Shown: in pieces, positions 23,590-33,922 of the stretch | Position numbering within the stretch: the stretch's first letter is position 1 | How the letters are laid out: every line of letters begins with the position of its first letter | Source of the DNA: Cyclina sinensis | Lineage: Eukaryota; Mollusca; Bivalvia; Venerida; Veneridae | DNA: 64,000 bases | Direction: 5' to 3' | NCBI GenBank assembly: GCA_012932295.1 | Contig: JAAONU010000009.1 | Location: 12,503,796 to 12,567,795 of the forward strand | The notes under the pieces: generated by a model | Seen by the model: the letters and a program-made list of their open reading frames with translations, nothing else | Told to the model about the DNA's origin: nothing | Database searches by the model: none | Program-made: the position numbers and the translations under genes

Positions 23590-24600
23590 ACAAGCATTAA
23601 ATGAAATGAAAAACCAAAAAAGCCCTGGATCAGATGGCCTCACAGCAGAGTTTTATAAAACATTTTGGACTATTTGAAAAAAAATACTTGATAGATTCTT
23701 TGAATTATTCGTATCAAACTGGAAAATTGACACAACTCCAAAAGCAGGCTATTATAACACTCTTACCTAAATCGAATAAAGATACAACTCTGTTAGCAAA
23801 CTGGAGACCTATAAGCTTATTAAATATTGATTATAAGATTGCAACTAAATCTTTAGTAAATAGACTTAAAAAAGACTCAAATTATAGAAAATACACAAAC
23901 AGGTTTGAAATTCATTAAAGGTAGATTTATAGGCGAAAACATAAGGCTACTATTTGAAGTGATTGAAAACCTAAAGATATCTAATAAACCAGGTCCATTT
24001 GCATATTTTGAAAAAGCATTTGACAGTGTGGATCACAACTATATATGGAAATGCCTCAGATACTTTAATTTTGGAGAATCTTTTATAAGATGGTTTAAAC
24101 TATTTAACAATGATATTGTTAGCCTAATACTTAATAATAGACATCTTTCGGAACATATACCTATACAACGTGGTGTTCGTCAAGGATGCCCGTTATTATC
24201 TCTTTTATTTGTAATATGTATTGAAATTTTAGCTAATTATATAAAACACAATCATGAATTAAAGGAATAATCATTAAAAATATTGAAATGCAGATGATGC
24301 TACATTCTTTAATAACGGAACGAAAGAATCATTTGAAAAATTAATAGAAATTTTAGACCAATTTGAAAAAAAATCAGGATTAAAACTAAACACACAGAAA
24401 ACTAGCATTCTTAGAATAGGATCGTTACGTGACACTGATATAAAATACTGCCGACACAAAAAATTTATTTGGACATCAGACTCAGCAAATACATTAGGAA
24501 TGACTTTCACTAATAATCTACAAGAAAATATCATAAAGAACATAGAACCAAAATTGATAAGTTTCAAAAATTGCCTTAAACAATGGGAACACTAGAAAAT
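23590..24600 (+). pseudogene. LINE reverse transcriptase with mutated catalytic site
   Basis: Blocks in order: SYQTGKLTQLQKQAIITLLP, NWRPISLLNIDYKIATKSL (about 23,800-23,860), FIKGRFIGENIRLLFEVIEN (23,911-23,970), motif A at about 24,000-24,030, GVRQGCP at about 24,172-24,192, and an ADD-containing motif C near 24,290. In motif A the residue expected to be the first catalytic aspartate is tyrosine (AYFEKAFDS), and a frameshift lies just before ADD. A frame break near 23,900 separates fingers from palm. The enzyme is therefore inactive. Confidence 0.85.
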
Positions 24601-24608
24601 TAACTTGA

Positions 24609-25112
24609 ATGGGAAAAATTACAGTAATAAAATCATTTGCTTTACCGAAGTTGGTATACCCATTTACCGTTTTACCGAATCCATCCGAGAATATAATGAA
24701 AGATATAATTAAATCGTGTTACGAATTCATTTGGAAAAATAAACCTGAAAAGGTAAAGAGAAAACTACTAACACTTGATTATCAATACGGCGGATTAAAA
24801 ATGATCGACATCAAAACGTTTCTCCACTCATTAAAAGCAAGTTGGATCAAACGAATTCTTGATAAAAATAACTCAGGTGCATGGAAAACCTTTTATAAAA
24901 ATAAGTTAGAAAAATTTGGCGGAGATATTATATTCGATTGTAATATAGGTACAAAAGAAATAGAAGATATTTGTCAAGAAAATGTGTTTCTCAAATATAT
25001 TTTAACTGCATGGACTAAAATACCACAAAATCAACCTTTAAAAAAGCAAATTATATGGAATAATAGTATGATTAGGAACAAAAACGGATCTTTCTATTAT
25101 AAAAATGGTTAG
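24609..25112 (+). pseudogene. LINE ORF2 post-RT region
   Basis: A 167-codon open stretch with the typical GKITVIKSFALPKLVYPFTV start. It continues with CYEFIWKNKPEKVKRK and YGGLKMIDIKTFLHSLKASW, a conserved region after the RT thumb in L1/Tx1-like ORF2. It ends at a TAG at 25,110. The following in-frame peptide EHLMDYRN is normal LINE sequence before the MITE interrupts it. Confidence 0.8.
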
Positions 25113-25166
25113 AAAATGGTATCAAGTATCTGGAACATTTAATGGATTACAGAAATATAGAGGATA

Positions 25167-25286
25167 TTTGTTTGTTTTTGTGGAAGATGAGAATTTATTT
25201 CATCGAGTGCGCCACTCGTGAAAATATAAACATATGGTGTTCACTTGATGAAATAAATTCCCATCTTCCACTAAAAAACAAACAAA
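25167..25286. mobile_element. Palindromic MITE at the LINE 3' side
   Basis: The arm at 25167-25209 (TTTGTTTGTTTTTGTGGAAG...) is the near-perfect reverse complement of 25242-25286, over about 43 bases with a few mismatches and one two-base gap. The loop is 32 bases. The LINE protein frame becomes unrecognisable at this point, so the element appears to have inserted into, or ended, the LINE copy. Size and structure fit a miniature inverted-repeat element. Confidence 0.68.
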
Positions 25287-25289
25287 TTT

Positions 25290-25610
25290 TCTTTTTATTT
25301 TATGCCAACACGTCAAAAATGGGTATTTTATGACATTTTTACTCAGGGCCTTCAATAAATTCCCCATGGTGAGCCCCAAATCAGTTAATGCGTACTTTGG
25401 TCAATCCGCACAAAAAAAGTGCAGACAATCTCCAATACATATCATAACTTTACTTCTGCTGAAATAAACTGAATACACTTTCATCAAATAACATTTATTT
25501 TTCTCTACACAGTTTATCAATATTTATTGAATTTTAGCCATACATACTTTGTGCTTAGCAGTTTAAAACAAGAAGATTTTTTAAGTTGTTAATTCTTGTT
25601 GCCATACCAA
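25290..25610. other. Spacer
   Basis: No recognisable gene or repeat between the MITE and the pearl-like tail that follows. Confidence 0.4.
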
Positions 25611-25795
25611 CCAGTGTTATTTGAATAACTTTTATAAAGCTTCATGCAAGGCGGATTCCTGCAAAGTTTTATCATCTCTCACAGAGTGGTTAATGAGAAG
25701 TTGTTTAAAGTAAATATTTCATGACAATCAATGCACAACAAACACAGGGCGAAAACAAAAGCTCACCTTGAGCATATAGTGCTCAGGTGAGCTAA
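25610..25795 (+). repeat. Pearl-like 3' tail with terminal hairpin
   Basis: GCTTCATGCAAGGCGGATTC, GAAGTTGTTTAAAGTAAA and a final stem formed by 25760-25774 (AGCTCACCTTGAGCA) and 25780-25793 (TGCTCAGGTGAGCT) with a five-base loop and one bulge. It matches the tails at 17.0-17.2 and 31.44-31.58 kb. The terminal hairpin would suit a Helitron-like end; that class assignment is inference. Confidence 0.6.
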
Positions 25796-26093
25796 AACCA
25801 TCATGTACATTTATAAGAAATGAAGAGTGCATCCGTTATCAGTGCAATATACACCCACAATAGCTGCCTATAACAACTTCTTTAAAATTTTCTTCAAGAC
25901 TTAAGTTTTTAAAGACACCTTGATATATTTTATATAAAGAAAAGGAGAGCAAGAAAAAGTATTTAGCAATAATTTCAAGACATATTTCAAGAAACTTCAC
26001 TGTTTTTATGCCACCACTTTGCGAGGGGTGAGAGTTCCACAATACATGTAGGTTTTCAACACAGCAGGGGCAGACTCACGCTAAAAAGTAACT

Positions 26094-26198
26094 CAACCCA
26101 TTCCAGTATTATCCTCAACCACTGAGTTCTTCATTGTGACTTTTTTGGCTCCAGCTTGTACTGACTCAAATTCTTCTTCCAGGAAAAATGTACTCTGC
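26094..26198 (-). other. Possible terminal exon, unidentified gene
   Basis: On the minus strand an acceptor-like GATTTGCAG is followed by an open frame beginning STFFLEEEFESVQAGAKK and ending at a TGA after about 34 codons. The composition (charged, non-repetitive) looks coding, and a candidate upstream exon lies at 26,968-27,147. The phases of the two exons do not join in this frame, the polypyrimidine tract is weak, and I recognise no family. Confidence is low. Confidence 0.28.
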
Positions 26199-26344
26199 AA
26201 ATCAGTAATGTGTTCTATGAGTGCACAGGTAGTAATGATATGGAAGTACCCTAATATAAATGACTTGAAAAACATTTTATTGTATGTCGAAGTGCAGTAC
26301 AAGCCTTGTGACATCCCACTAAACCAGTCAAAAAGTATTAACAC

Positions 26345-26858
26345 AAGAGGGCCATGATGGGCTTATATCGCTCACCTCAGTATGTATGCTTTTAACAAAG
26401 TTGTTACAGACCTGGTTTATTGTCCCCAGATGACCCATCTTCGAACTCCATCTAGAAATTACCAAAACAACCTTTTTCTGGGAAATTTCCAGGATATTTG
26501 GACTAAACAAATTACTTCTACAGTGTTAACAAGGCTTTTCCACAGGGGTTTCATTAAGACCCGGGAGCCGGGTAAATTACCCGGCTATTTTCGATTTTTC
26601 CCGGCTTACTCAAAAACTTAATGAAATCCCTGTTCCATACTTGGGAATCTGCAACCTAGTTTTAACCCAGATGATTATATTCAAACTTGTAAAGTAAAGT
26701 AATTACCAAGACAAACATCCTTATTAAGTTTCATGACAATTCGGACAAAAATGTGACCATCAGATTGTTAACAAACTAAATGTGGATAGATGACTAACTA
26801 TTGACATTGACCGGTACTAATGGCATACCAGAAGCCTACAGCTCACATGAGCAAAAAA
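26345..26858 (+). mobile_element. Pearl-like single-core element, host of a nested insertion
   Basis: Begins AAGAGGGCCATGATGGGCTT ATATCGCTCACCT and ends CAGCTCACATGAGCAAAAAA. The core at 26,400-26,760 is one unit of the family forming the 9.4-10.2 kb array (GATGACCCATCTTCGAACT, AAATTTCCAGGATATTTGGA, GTTAACAAGGCTTTTCCA). It is interrupted at 26,543-26,632 by a small inverted-repeat element. The start is related to AAGAGGACCATGATGGCCCT at 29,098. Confidence 0.65.
26543..26632. mobile_element. 90-bp inverted-repeat mini-element with 5-bp target duplication
   Basis: Ends CAGGGGTTTCATTAAG and CTTAATGAAATCCCTG are inverted repeats differing at one position. TTCCA at 26538-26542 is repeated at 26633-26637. 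The interior holds CCCGG-type self-complementary motifs. The uninterrupted site can be read in the homologous units near 9,860-9,900, which supports a true insertion. A second copy is at 28.73-28.90 kb. Confidence 0.78.
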
Positions 26859-26967
26859 TTAGCACATACCAGGAAAATAATGATCTGAACAACATTGCAG
26901 TAGTTTTTATGTCAGTTTTAACTTAGAATACTATTCAAGAGAAAACAGAAATAAAGGGATGATCTAC

Positions 26968-27147
26968 CTGGAAGTGTTGTGCTTTTTTGGAGATCGCAGT
27001 GCTTCAACAGTGGAAATTCTCTGGCCTTTATTCTTATGACTGTAAGGAACTTTGAAAGTTAATGGCATAGCACAGGGGAACTTTTGACAATGCCGTCTAT
27101 CCTAGTTCTTCTTTTGTGTTCTACAGCATAATAGTCTTGCCAACCTG
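26968..27147 (-). other. Possible 5' coding exon, unidentified gene
   Basis: Minus strand: a good acceptor (T-rich tract, then TACCTTAACTGCAG) at about 27,148 and a donor-like CCAG|GTAGAT near 26,967 frame this segment. An ATG near 27,068 opens a frame MPLTFKVPYSHKNKGQRIS... that runs to the donor. Upstream of the ATG another frame is open, so this could be a UTR-to-coding exon or a frameshifted one. No family recognised. It is one of only two places in the window where splice-like signals and coding-like composition coincide. Confidence 0.32.
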
Positions 27148-27354
27148 CAGTTAAGGTATAAAAAAATTTATTTCCATATTTCGCTATGTAGAATCGACTG
27201 AAACCATTAAATCAGCGGTTTATTTCCAAATAGTGCTGAGGAAGTTTTAATAAGGCATTCAACATCAGGGCGATCAGTGATAACATGTGTTGCCTGATGA
27301 TAGCAAAAAAAGCAGTTGTATTGAGAGGTGATTGGACAGTCTCTTGGCTAAATT

Positions 27355-27700
27355 TTTTTTAATTCAAGGGCCAGAACTCAGCCAAAAATTATTCTACCAA
27401 AAATTCCATGTAATATGTGCAAGTACTTCAGGTACTGATCAATCCTATCACATTTTATTCATGCTTAGTAGTATAAGAGAATAAGTGCAGAAAAACTTTA
27501 AAGATAAAAATAATTAAAGGCCATAACTTTGACAAAAATCATTGAACCCGAAAATGCCGATGCTATGCACAACTAGACTTAAAACTGATCATTCCTAAAG
27601 TTTGGATTATATCACACCAGTAATTTCTGAGGAGTAGTCCGGACAAGTTTTGTGAAGGACGGACAGACGACGAATAAGTGATCCCTATATGCCATGTTAC
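27355..27700 (+). mobile_element. Pearl-like element, diverged
   Basis: GGCCAGAACTCAGCCAAAAA, AAAGGCCATAACTTTGACAA, GCTATGCACAACTAGACTT and GGAGTAGTCCGGACAAGTTT lead to GAAGGACGGACAGACGACGA at about 27,652-27,675. The last three blocks recur in the same order at 51.8-52.1 kb. Confidence 0.6.
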
Positions 27701-28730
27701 TTTGTAGCAAGAGACACAAAAATTAAGGGGGAGGTGGGCAGGGCAGTATATTGTAGTTACTGGTAGCTGTATTTTAATTCTTTCATTACAGCAGCTTGGT
27801 CAAACTAAATTCTATCTGGATATATACAAACCTAGTACTTCTAAATGTTAATCATTAGCGGTACTGTGTGCTTGGCTATGGAAGATGTAAGGGTTGTCAA
27901 AAGCAGTAGGAAGTTTCTCAATGCCATTAAATCCATGTACTTCTAAAATAGTATAAATTCTTTATTTAAATAAGTTATTTTCTTTACTTGAAGAAAAAGC
28001 TTGCAAATGAGTGATACATGTGCCCAAGTGTAACACTCCTTAGCTTAAAATGCATTAAGCATGATCACTATTTATCTTCATTAGGATGATCATAATCTAT
28101 TTTTGGCCATAGTCTAAGCTTAAACCTTTTCGATACATGTGAAGTAGTATCTACTTAACACTCAATATTAACAATGAAGCATTCTGATTTTAAGATGTCC
28201 TGACAACCAAATTGCATGAAGCAAAACAATTTATTTTCAACAAGATCTTCTGTGAAGAAGCTGCTTTAAATATTTTGTTTGTAGAAAATACCTTCATACA
28301 TGAGAAAGGGTAAATGTTAGCAAAAGAACACCTTTGAGAACAATGTCTTAACTGCAGGATTTTCTGGAAGCCTAGTAAAAAACAAGCCTATGTAAATCTA
28401 TAAATAACTGGTATATGGAATTTTAGTGAAAAAGTAAGACCATCTTACACAGGGGTGTTTGACACAGTATAATGTCATGGATCTTTGATGTCAGACCGGT
28501 TATAACTTTATAGCAGAATCCTTCATGCAAGTACCTAAAAAGCAAAGGAAAGGAAAAAAAAACTATAATGTATCAAAGTCCTATTTTTATTGTCTGTTTT
28601 GTATTCAATGCCTGGTTTCAACACCTTTTTGGCATATATGGCTGGGTTAAGTTCACCCTTCTAGCTTTGACTTCATAGTTATTGAACCTGAGTACTTCAA
28701 GTCTTACATGTACAGATCTCTTTGCAATGG
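27700..28730. other. Spacer
   Basis: AT-rich sequence with no supported gene or repeat. Confidence 0.4.
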
Positions 28731-28733
28731 ACT

Positions 28734-28905
28734 CCAAAGGGGTTTCATTAAGACCTGGAAGCCGTGTAAATTACCCGGCTTTTTTTCGATTTTTTCCCAG
28801 GCTACTTTTCTTAAAATCAGGCTTATTTTATAACAAACTGGCAGCAAATCACCTGCTTACTTTACATGTTCTCCCTCCAACTAAAAAACTTAATGAAAAC
28901 CCTGG
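28734..28905. mobile_element. Second CAGGGG-family inverted-repeat element (longer, diverged)
   Basis: GGGGTTTCATTAAGACCTGG at the left end and CTTAATGAAAACCCTGG at the right repeat the ends of the 90-bp element at 26.54 kb; the interior is about 80 bases longer. TGGACT at 28728-28733 and 28906-28911 may be the target duplication, but the left terminus is mutated, so the boundary is uncertain. Confidence 0.65.
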
Positions 28906-29094
28906 TGGACTGGCTTTATCTTTACTTAAATCAGACATTTAGTGGAAGATCTTAAGAGTCTAAGACATAATGTTCTAGATCAGAAATTTCTTGCGTAGCA
29001 TGGTTTTTGAAACCATAATCACTGGACTGACAGTCAGCACTTAACCGAACAAATAAAACAGGTAATTGTTTCTTTTCCTCATCAACTGACCTAA

Positions 29095-30053
29095 AACAAG
29101 AGGACCATGATGGCCCTAAATCGCTCATCTGAGTCCCATTGCTCATGTTACAAATTTTAATATCGTTATTGGTTTTTATGGGTGCAAGTTTGAATAAGTT
29201 TGCAATAAGTTTGACGACTCTGGGTGTAATGGTACTCATATTTTTTAGCAGAAATAGTTTTACAGGTCCCTGTGACTTTGACCTTTGACCTACAGACCCC
29301 AAAAACAATAGGGTTCTTCTAATATAATTACCCTGTAAAGTTTGAAGGTTCTGGGTGTAATGATACTACAGTTACTGGGAAGAAATAGTTTTGACTCTAC
29401 TGGTCCCTGTGACCTTGACTTTTGACCTACTGACCCCAAAATTTATTGGGTTCTTTTATTGAGTAAAGGAAATCATCCTATGAAGTTTGAAGGCTCTTGG
29501 TAAAATGGTACTCCAGTAACTGAGCAGAAACAGTTTTCACACTAGAGGTCCCTGTGACCTTAACCTTTGACCTATGGACCCTAAAAACATAAGGGTTCTT
29601 CTAATACAATTATCCTATAAAATTTTAAGGCTCTGGGTGTAATGGTACTACAGTTACTCTGCAGAAATAGTTTTCACTCTACAGGTCTCTGTGACCATGA
29701 CATTTGACATACTAGCCCCAAAAACAATATGGTTCTTCTATTTAGTAAAAGCAATTATCCTATGAAGTTTGGAGGCTCTGGGTGAAATGGTAATCCTGTT
29801 ATTGAGTGGAAACGGTTTTCACTCTGACCTTGACCTTTGACCTACTGACCTAAAACACAAAAGGATTTTTTTGTACTCAATAAGGGCAATAACCCTGTGA
29901 AGTTTGAAGTCTTTGGGTCAACTGGTACTCAAGTTATTGAAAGGAAACAAAGTGTGAAAGACAGACAAACACACATACACCCATGGACAAGGCAAAAACA
30001 ATATGTCTCCATCAGAAGGACAGGGCTGGGGGGGGGAGACATAACAACAAACA
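29095..30053 (-). mobile_element. Pearl-like element, ~145-bp core, five to six units
   Basis: Read on the minus strand it begins GTTATGTCTCCCCCCCCC near 30,053. It passes TGTCTGTC-type sequence, then repeats a unit with GAGCCTTCAAACTTCATAGG, ATTGCCCTTATTGAGTA, GGTCAGTAGGTCAAAGGTCA, AGGTCA and ACCGTTTC-CACTCAATAAC. Unit marks on the plus strand lie near 29,205, 29,337, 29,482, 29,618, 29,765 and 29,900. The 41.9-42.9 kb element is the same family in the opposite orientation. Each unit contains AGGTCAAAGGTCA, two AGGTCA half-sites one base apart. Confidence 0.82.
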
Positions 30054-30054
30054 A

Positions 30055-31585
30055 TAGAAGGTATAGCCCTTGGTATTTCCCAGCAGCAGATTATATAAAT
30101 CCTTGTGTAAAATCAAATGACCCCCAGGCGGGGCCAGTTTTGACCCCAGGGTCAGGATTTGAACAAACTTGGTAGAGGTCAACTAGACAATGCAGCAAAC
30201 CAAATATCTGAACTCTAGTCCTTGTGGTTTCTGACAAGAAGATTTTTAAAACTTTTCTTATATAACTCTATGTAAAACATGTGACCACTGGGGCGGAACC
30301 TTTTTTGACCCAGGGGCTATGATTTGAACAAACTTGGTAGAGGTCTAGTAGACAATGTTGTACACCAAATATCTTAACTCTAGGCTTTGTGGTATCTGAA
30401 AAGAAGATTTTTAAAGTTTTTCCTATATAACTCTATGTAAAACATGTGACCACAGGGGCGGGGCCATTTTTGACCCAGGGCAAATGATTTGAACAAACTT
30501 GGTAGAGGTTCTCTTGACAATGCTACATACAAAATATCTAAGCTCTACGTCTTTTGGTTTCTGATGTAAAGACTTTTTTACTTTTTCTATATAACTCTAT
30601 GTAAACAAGTGACCCCCAGGGCAGGGCCTATTTTGACCCAGTGGCTATGATTTGAACAAACTGAGCAGAGGTCCACTGGACAATGCTACACTTTTTTATA
30701 GATTTATTTTAAAAAAATTTTTCCTTATATAACTCTAAATAAAACATGAGACCCCTGGATCGGGGCCATTTTTGACCCAGGGCCAATGATTTGAAGATAC
30801 TTGGTAGAGGTCTACTTGACAATGCTGCATACCAAATATCTAAACTCAAGGCCTTATGGTTTCTGACATGAAGATTTTTTAAAGTTTTTCCTATATAACT
30901 CTAAATAAAACATGAGACCCCTGGGGCGGGGCCATTTTTGACCCAGGGCCAATGATTTGAACAAACTTGGTAAAGGTCTATTGGACAATGCTGCATACCA
31001 AATATCAAAACTCTAGGCCTTGCGGTTCCTGACAATAAGATTTTTTAAAGTTTTTCCTATATAACTCTAAGTAAAACATGAGACCCCTGGAGCGGGGCCA
31101 TTTTGACCCAGAAGCCATGATTTGAACAAACTAGGTAAAAGTCCACTGGACAATGCTGCATACCAAATATCTAAACTCTAGGCCTTGTGGTTTCTGACAA
31201 GAAGATTTTAAAGTTTTCCCTAAATAAATCTATGTAAAATCAACTGAGCCCTGGGGTGGGGTCAGTTTTGACCCCACGGTCATAATTTGAACAAACTTGG
31301 TAGAGATCCACTAGATGATGCTTCATACCAAATATCTTAGCTCCCGGCCTTGAGGTTTCGGAGAAGAAGATTTTTAAAGATCCAACTTTTAAAATCTGAT
31401 TTTAGCTCCAGTGAACCAGAAATGCAATGGACCAGAACCATTTGAACAATCTTGGTAGAGCTTCATGCAAGGAACATCCCAGGCAAGTTTCATTTAATTT
31501 GGCCCTTTGTCATTTGAAAAGTTGACGACGGACGGACGGACTGACGGACGGACGACGGACAAAGACTGATCAGAAAAGCTAAAAA
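30055..31585 (+). mobile_element. Pearl-like element, ~160-bp core, about eight units, (ACGG)n
   Basis: Units share GGGGCGGGGCCATTTTTGAC, CCAGGGCCAATGATTTGAAC, AAACTTGGTAGAGGTC, GACAATGCTGCATACCAAAT and TTTTTCCTATATAACTCTA. The AAACTTGGTAGAGG mark recurs about every 155-165 bases from 30,165 to 31,440. After the last unit come CTTCATGCAAGGAACATCCC, AGGCAAGTTTCATTTAATTT and a GACGGACGG microsatellite at 31524-31560. This is the most complete pearl-type layout in the window (repeated core, (ACGG)n, unique end). No protein is encoded. Confidence 0.85.
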
Positions 31586-31589
31586 GGGA

Positions 31590-33900
31590 AAGGTACCACA
31601 GGCTCAATATGAAAACATAACGGAAGTATTAAGCGAGTGATTAATTTTGCTATAAGAAAGCACTACACTGTCAACACATACCATTAAAATTCTAAACTTT
31701 AGAGGGTTGCATGTCAATATCACCACTTCTCTGCCTTCACTGACAGAGCTTCCTTTTTCCTAGCTGTTCTTTCACTTGTACCTGATTAACTGACCAACAG
31801 CCACATTATCCCTGAGGCTCATATCACTGGTGCTGGAAAAGTATACCCTTATGACGTCAGTAATATCTTTCATCTGTACAAGAAACAGGAATTTTGAATT
31901 TTTGTCATTAAAAAGCAATCAAGTAACTGTGATCATTGACTGAAATGATATGTGCATCTGTTCATGCAATTTCTGTTATACATGTACTTAGTCATTCTCT
32001 TCTTAATACATTTGAAATATACTTCAATACCGATGCTAGATGAGATTTCAACAAATTATTGTAGTAGCTGCCTGGATTGGTTAAAGTTCATCAGTACAAT
32101 AGAACCCCTCCAAACCAGAGCCCCTCTAAACCGGCTGATCCTACGTGACCTCCATGTAATTAACCCCTTCAAACCGGATACCCTTGCTCTCCTGATATCT
32201 TATAAATTTGCAGAAAAATACAGTTAATATCAACGTGAATCTACCTCTAAAACCCATTCATGACTTTCCTTGGTTAAAATAGTCATGCATTTCAGATTGT
32301 TAAACTTGTGCCAAATAAAGAACATAAATGGATTTATTGCTTCTACATTTGGAGGCATTCATGGGTTTACATTTCATTACTGAATTTCAAAGTTGTTTTG
32401 TTTACAACTTCCTACAGAAGGTAGACATAACCTGATAAATTTCCATTGTGAAATAAGTAAATAAATTTTGTACAATATACCCTTTTTTCTTTGTTTTGGA
32501 CTGCTTTAAAAGGACCATTTAATGTTCATTTTCTTTCATCAATTACCAAATGTCGGGACTATTAATGAAAGCAACCTAAACACAAAACAAAATTTACTCT
32601 TGCTTTGCATTGAACCATGACATTGGTGCAGCTGTAGTCACAAAAAAAAACAACAATCCCGGTACAGGTCTGTGTGTGTCTTTGTTTCCAAATATGGACT
32701 TTAAAAAATAAACCTCCAAACTGGACAATTGTAAAATATTTATTTTCATACCAATTGACAAAAATAAATCCAGTATTTATTTTATACTGGGAACAACATA
32801 TTATATAAGGTCCCAGTTTATGGAAAAAACTTTTAATATCCTCTATATAAATTATGTCATGAACAGAAACACAGATATCATATTTAAATAATATTTATTA
32901 GAGCGGACAGACACGACTCAACGAATGAAATACAAAGTAAATACAATAATTATAAATATATTTTCACACTAATTATAATAACAAACAGACAATGTCCTAG
33001 AATCAACGTAAGAATTCTTATTTAAGGAATAGTCGTGTAAACCTTAAAAGTCAGACAAACTGTGAGATAACTAGCATGAATCAACACAAAAACGCCAAAT
33101 CCCGGTCAAACAAATAAGCAAAATAAAGCAAAATAAAATAACATGTAGGAAAGCAAATCAAATCATAAATAAGCAGTTTAAGAGTAACAAATAATCAAAC
33201 TCAACAACACTTTCATATGTGTGCCACTGTAGTTATAACTGCAAAATTAAAATTTATATCTGGATTAAATGTCGACAGGTGAATGAAAAGTTGCAATAGC
33301 AAACCAAAAGAGTACCTTGATAAAGACCAAGTTATCATTACCACAAGTCCTCAAACCCTCAAAGGAGTGAAGTTACCTCCTTTAAAAGGGGGATAACCCG
33401 CAAATGATATGAAGTTACTATCATCATACGAGAGTAAGGTTGAAGAAATATCCTACTTCCTTCAAACCCAGACACACTATTTAAACACTAAACTTATCCA
33501 CCATCACACTTCCCAACTACCAGTCACATTAAAACTCATAAACAAGTGTCACTTACCTTTAATCTTAACTCAAAACAACTGACAAAAGAAAAAGACATTG
33601 AAATATGTCTGCTTGATTAAAATAATTTTAACTGGAAAAGAAACCATGTTCCCCCAAATCCATTCTTCGAACAATTAGTAAGAAATATGTTTTAAAGTTC
33701 AGTGACAAAAGAAGAAAGTTCATGCATTTGAAAGTAGTCTTAAAGACTTTGACTATATAAAATACAATATATTACCCTTTGATTTTCTAGATATGACCAA
33801 TATCAGAGTATGAAAACAAATAAAAAGTACCATATACAAATTCGAAATAATAAACAGCACGACAACATAAATTTGACAGTAACTGACTTCATATACATAT
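31590..33900. other. Spacer with short CCTCTAAACCGG-type repeats
   Basis: Motifs of the form CCTC(C/T)AAACCGG occur near 32,106, 32,121, 32,166 and (as AAACTGG) 32,711, perhaps remnants of a small dispersed repeat. A small hairpin CCAGTAT...ATACTGG lies near 32,771-32,791. The 33.0-33.9 kb part probably belongs to the 3' end of the Ngaro-like element, but no terminal repeat could be identified. Confidence 0.4.
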
Positions 33901-33922
33901 ATCTGCTCCACCCGCTGGTTTA

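Larger units (their letters stand above)
22674..25166 (+). mobile_element. Second L1/Tx1-like LINE, 5'-truncated
   Basis: The visible element starts within the endonuclease: REILKSVMTSFDLIDIWRLL near 22,690-22,750, SRLDYFLISDS and GYKSDHSSAHLS up to about 22,915. It then has the linker, reverse transcriptase and post-RT region, ending where a palindromic MITE begins at 25,167. It is broken by frameshifts and a stop within the endonuclease, but the blocks are collinear. It is closely related in motif style to the 1.0-4.8 kb LINE, though not the same copy. Confidence 0.85.

Noticed and set aside
28952..29308. 118-codon minus-strand ORF
   Set aside because: Mostly lies within the pearl-like element at 29.1-30.05 kb; no domain is visible.
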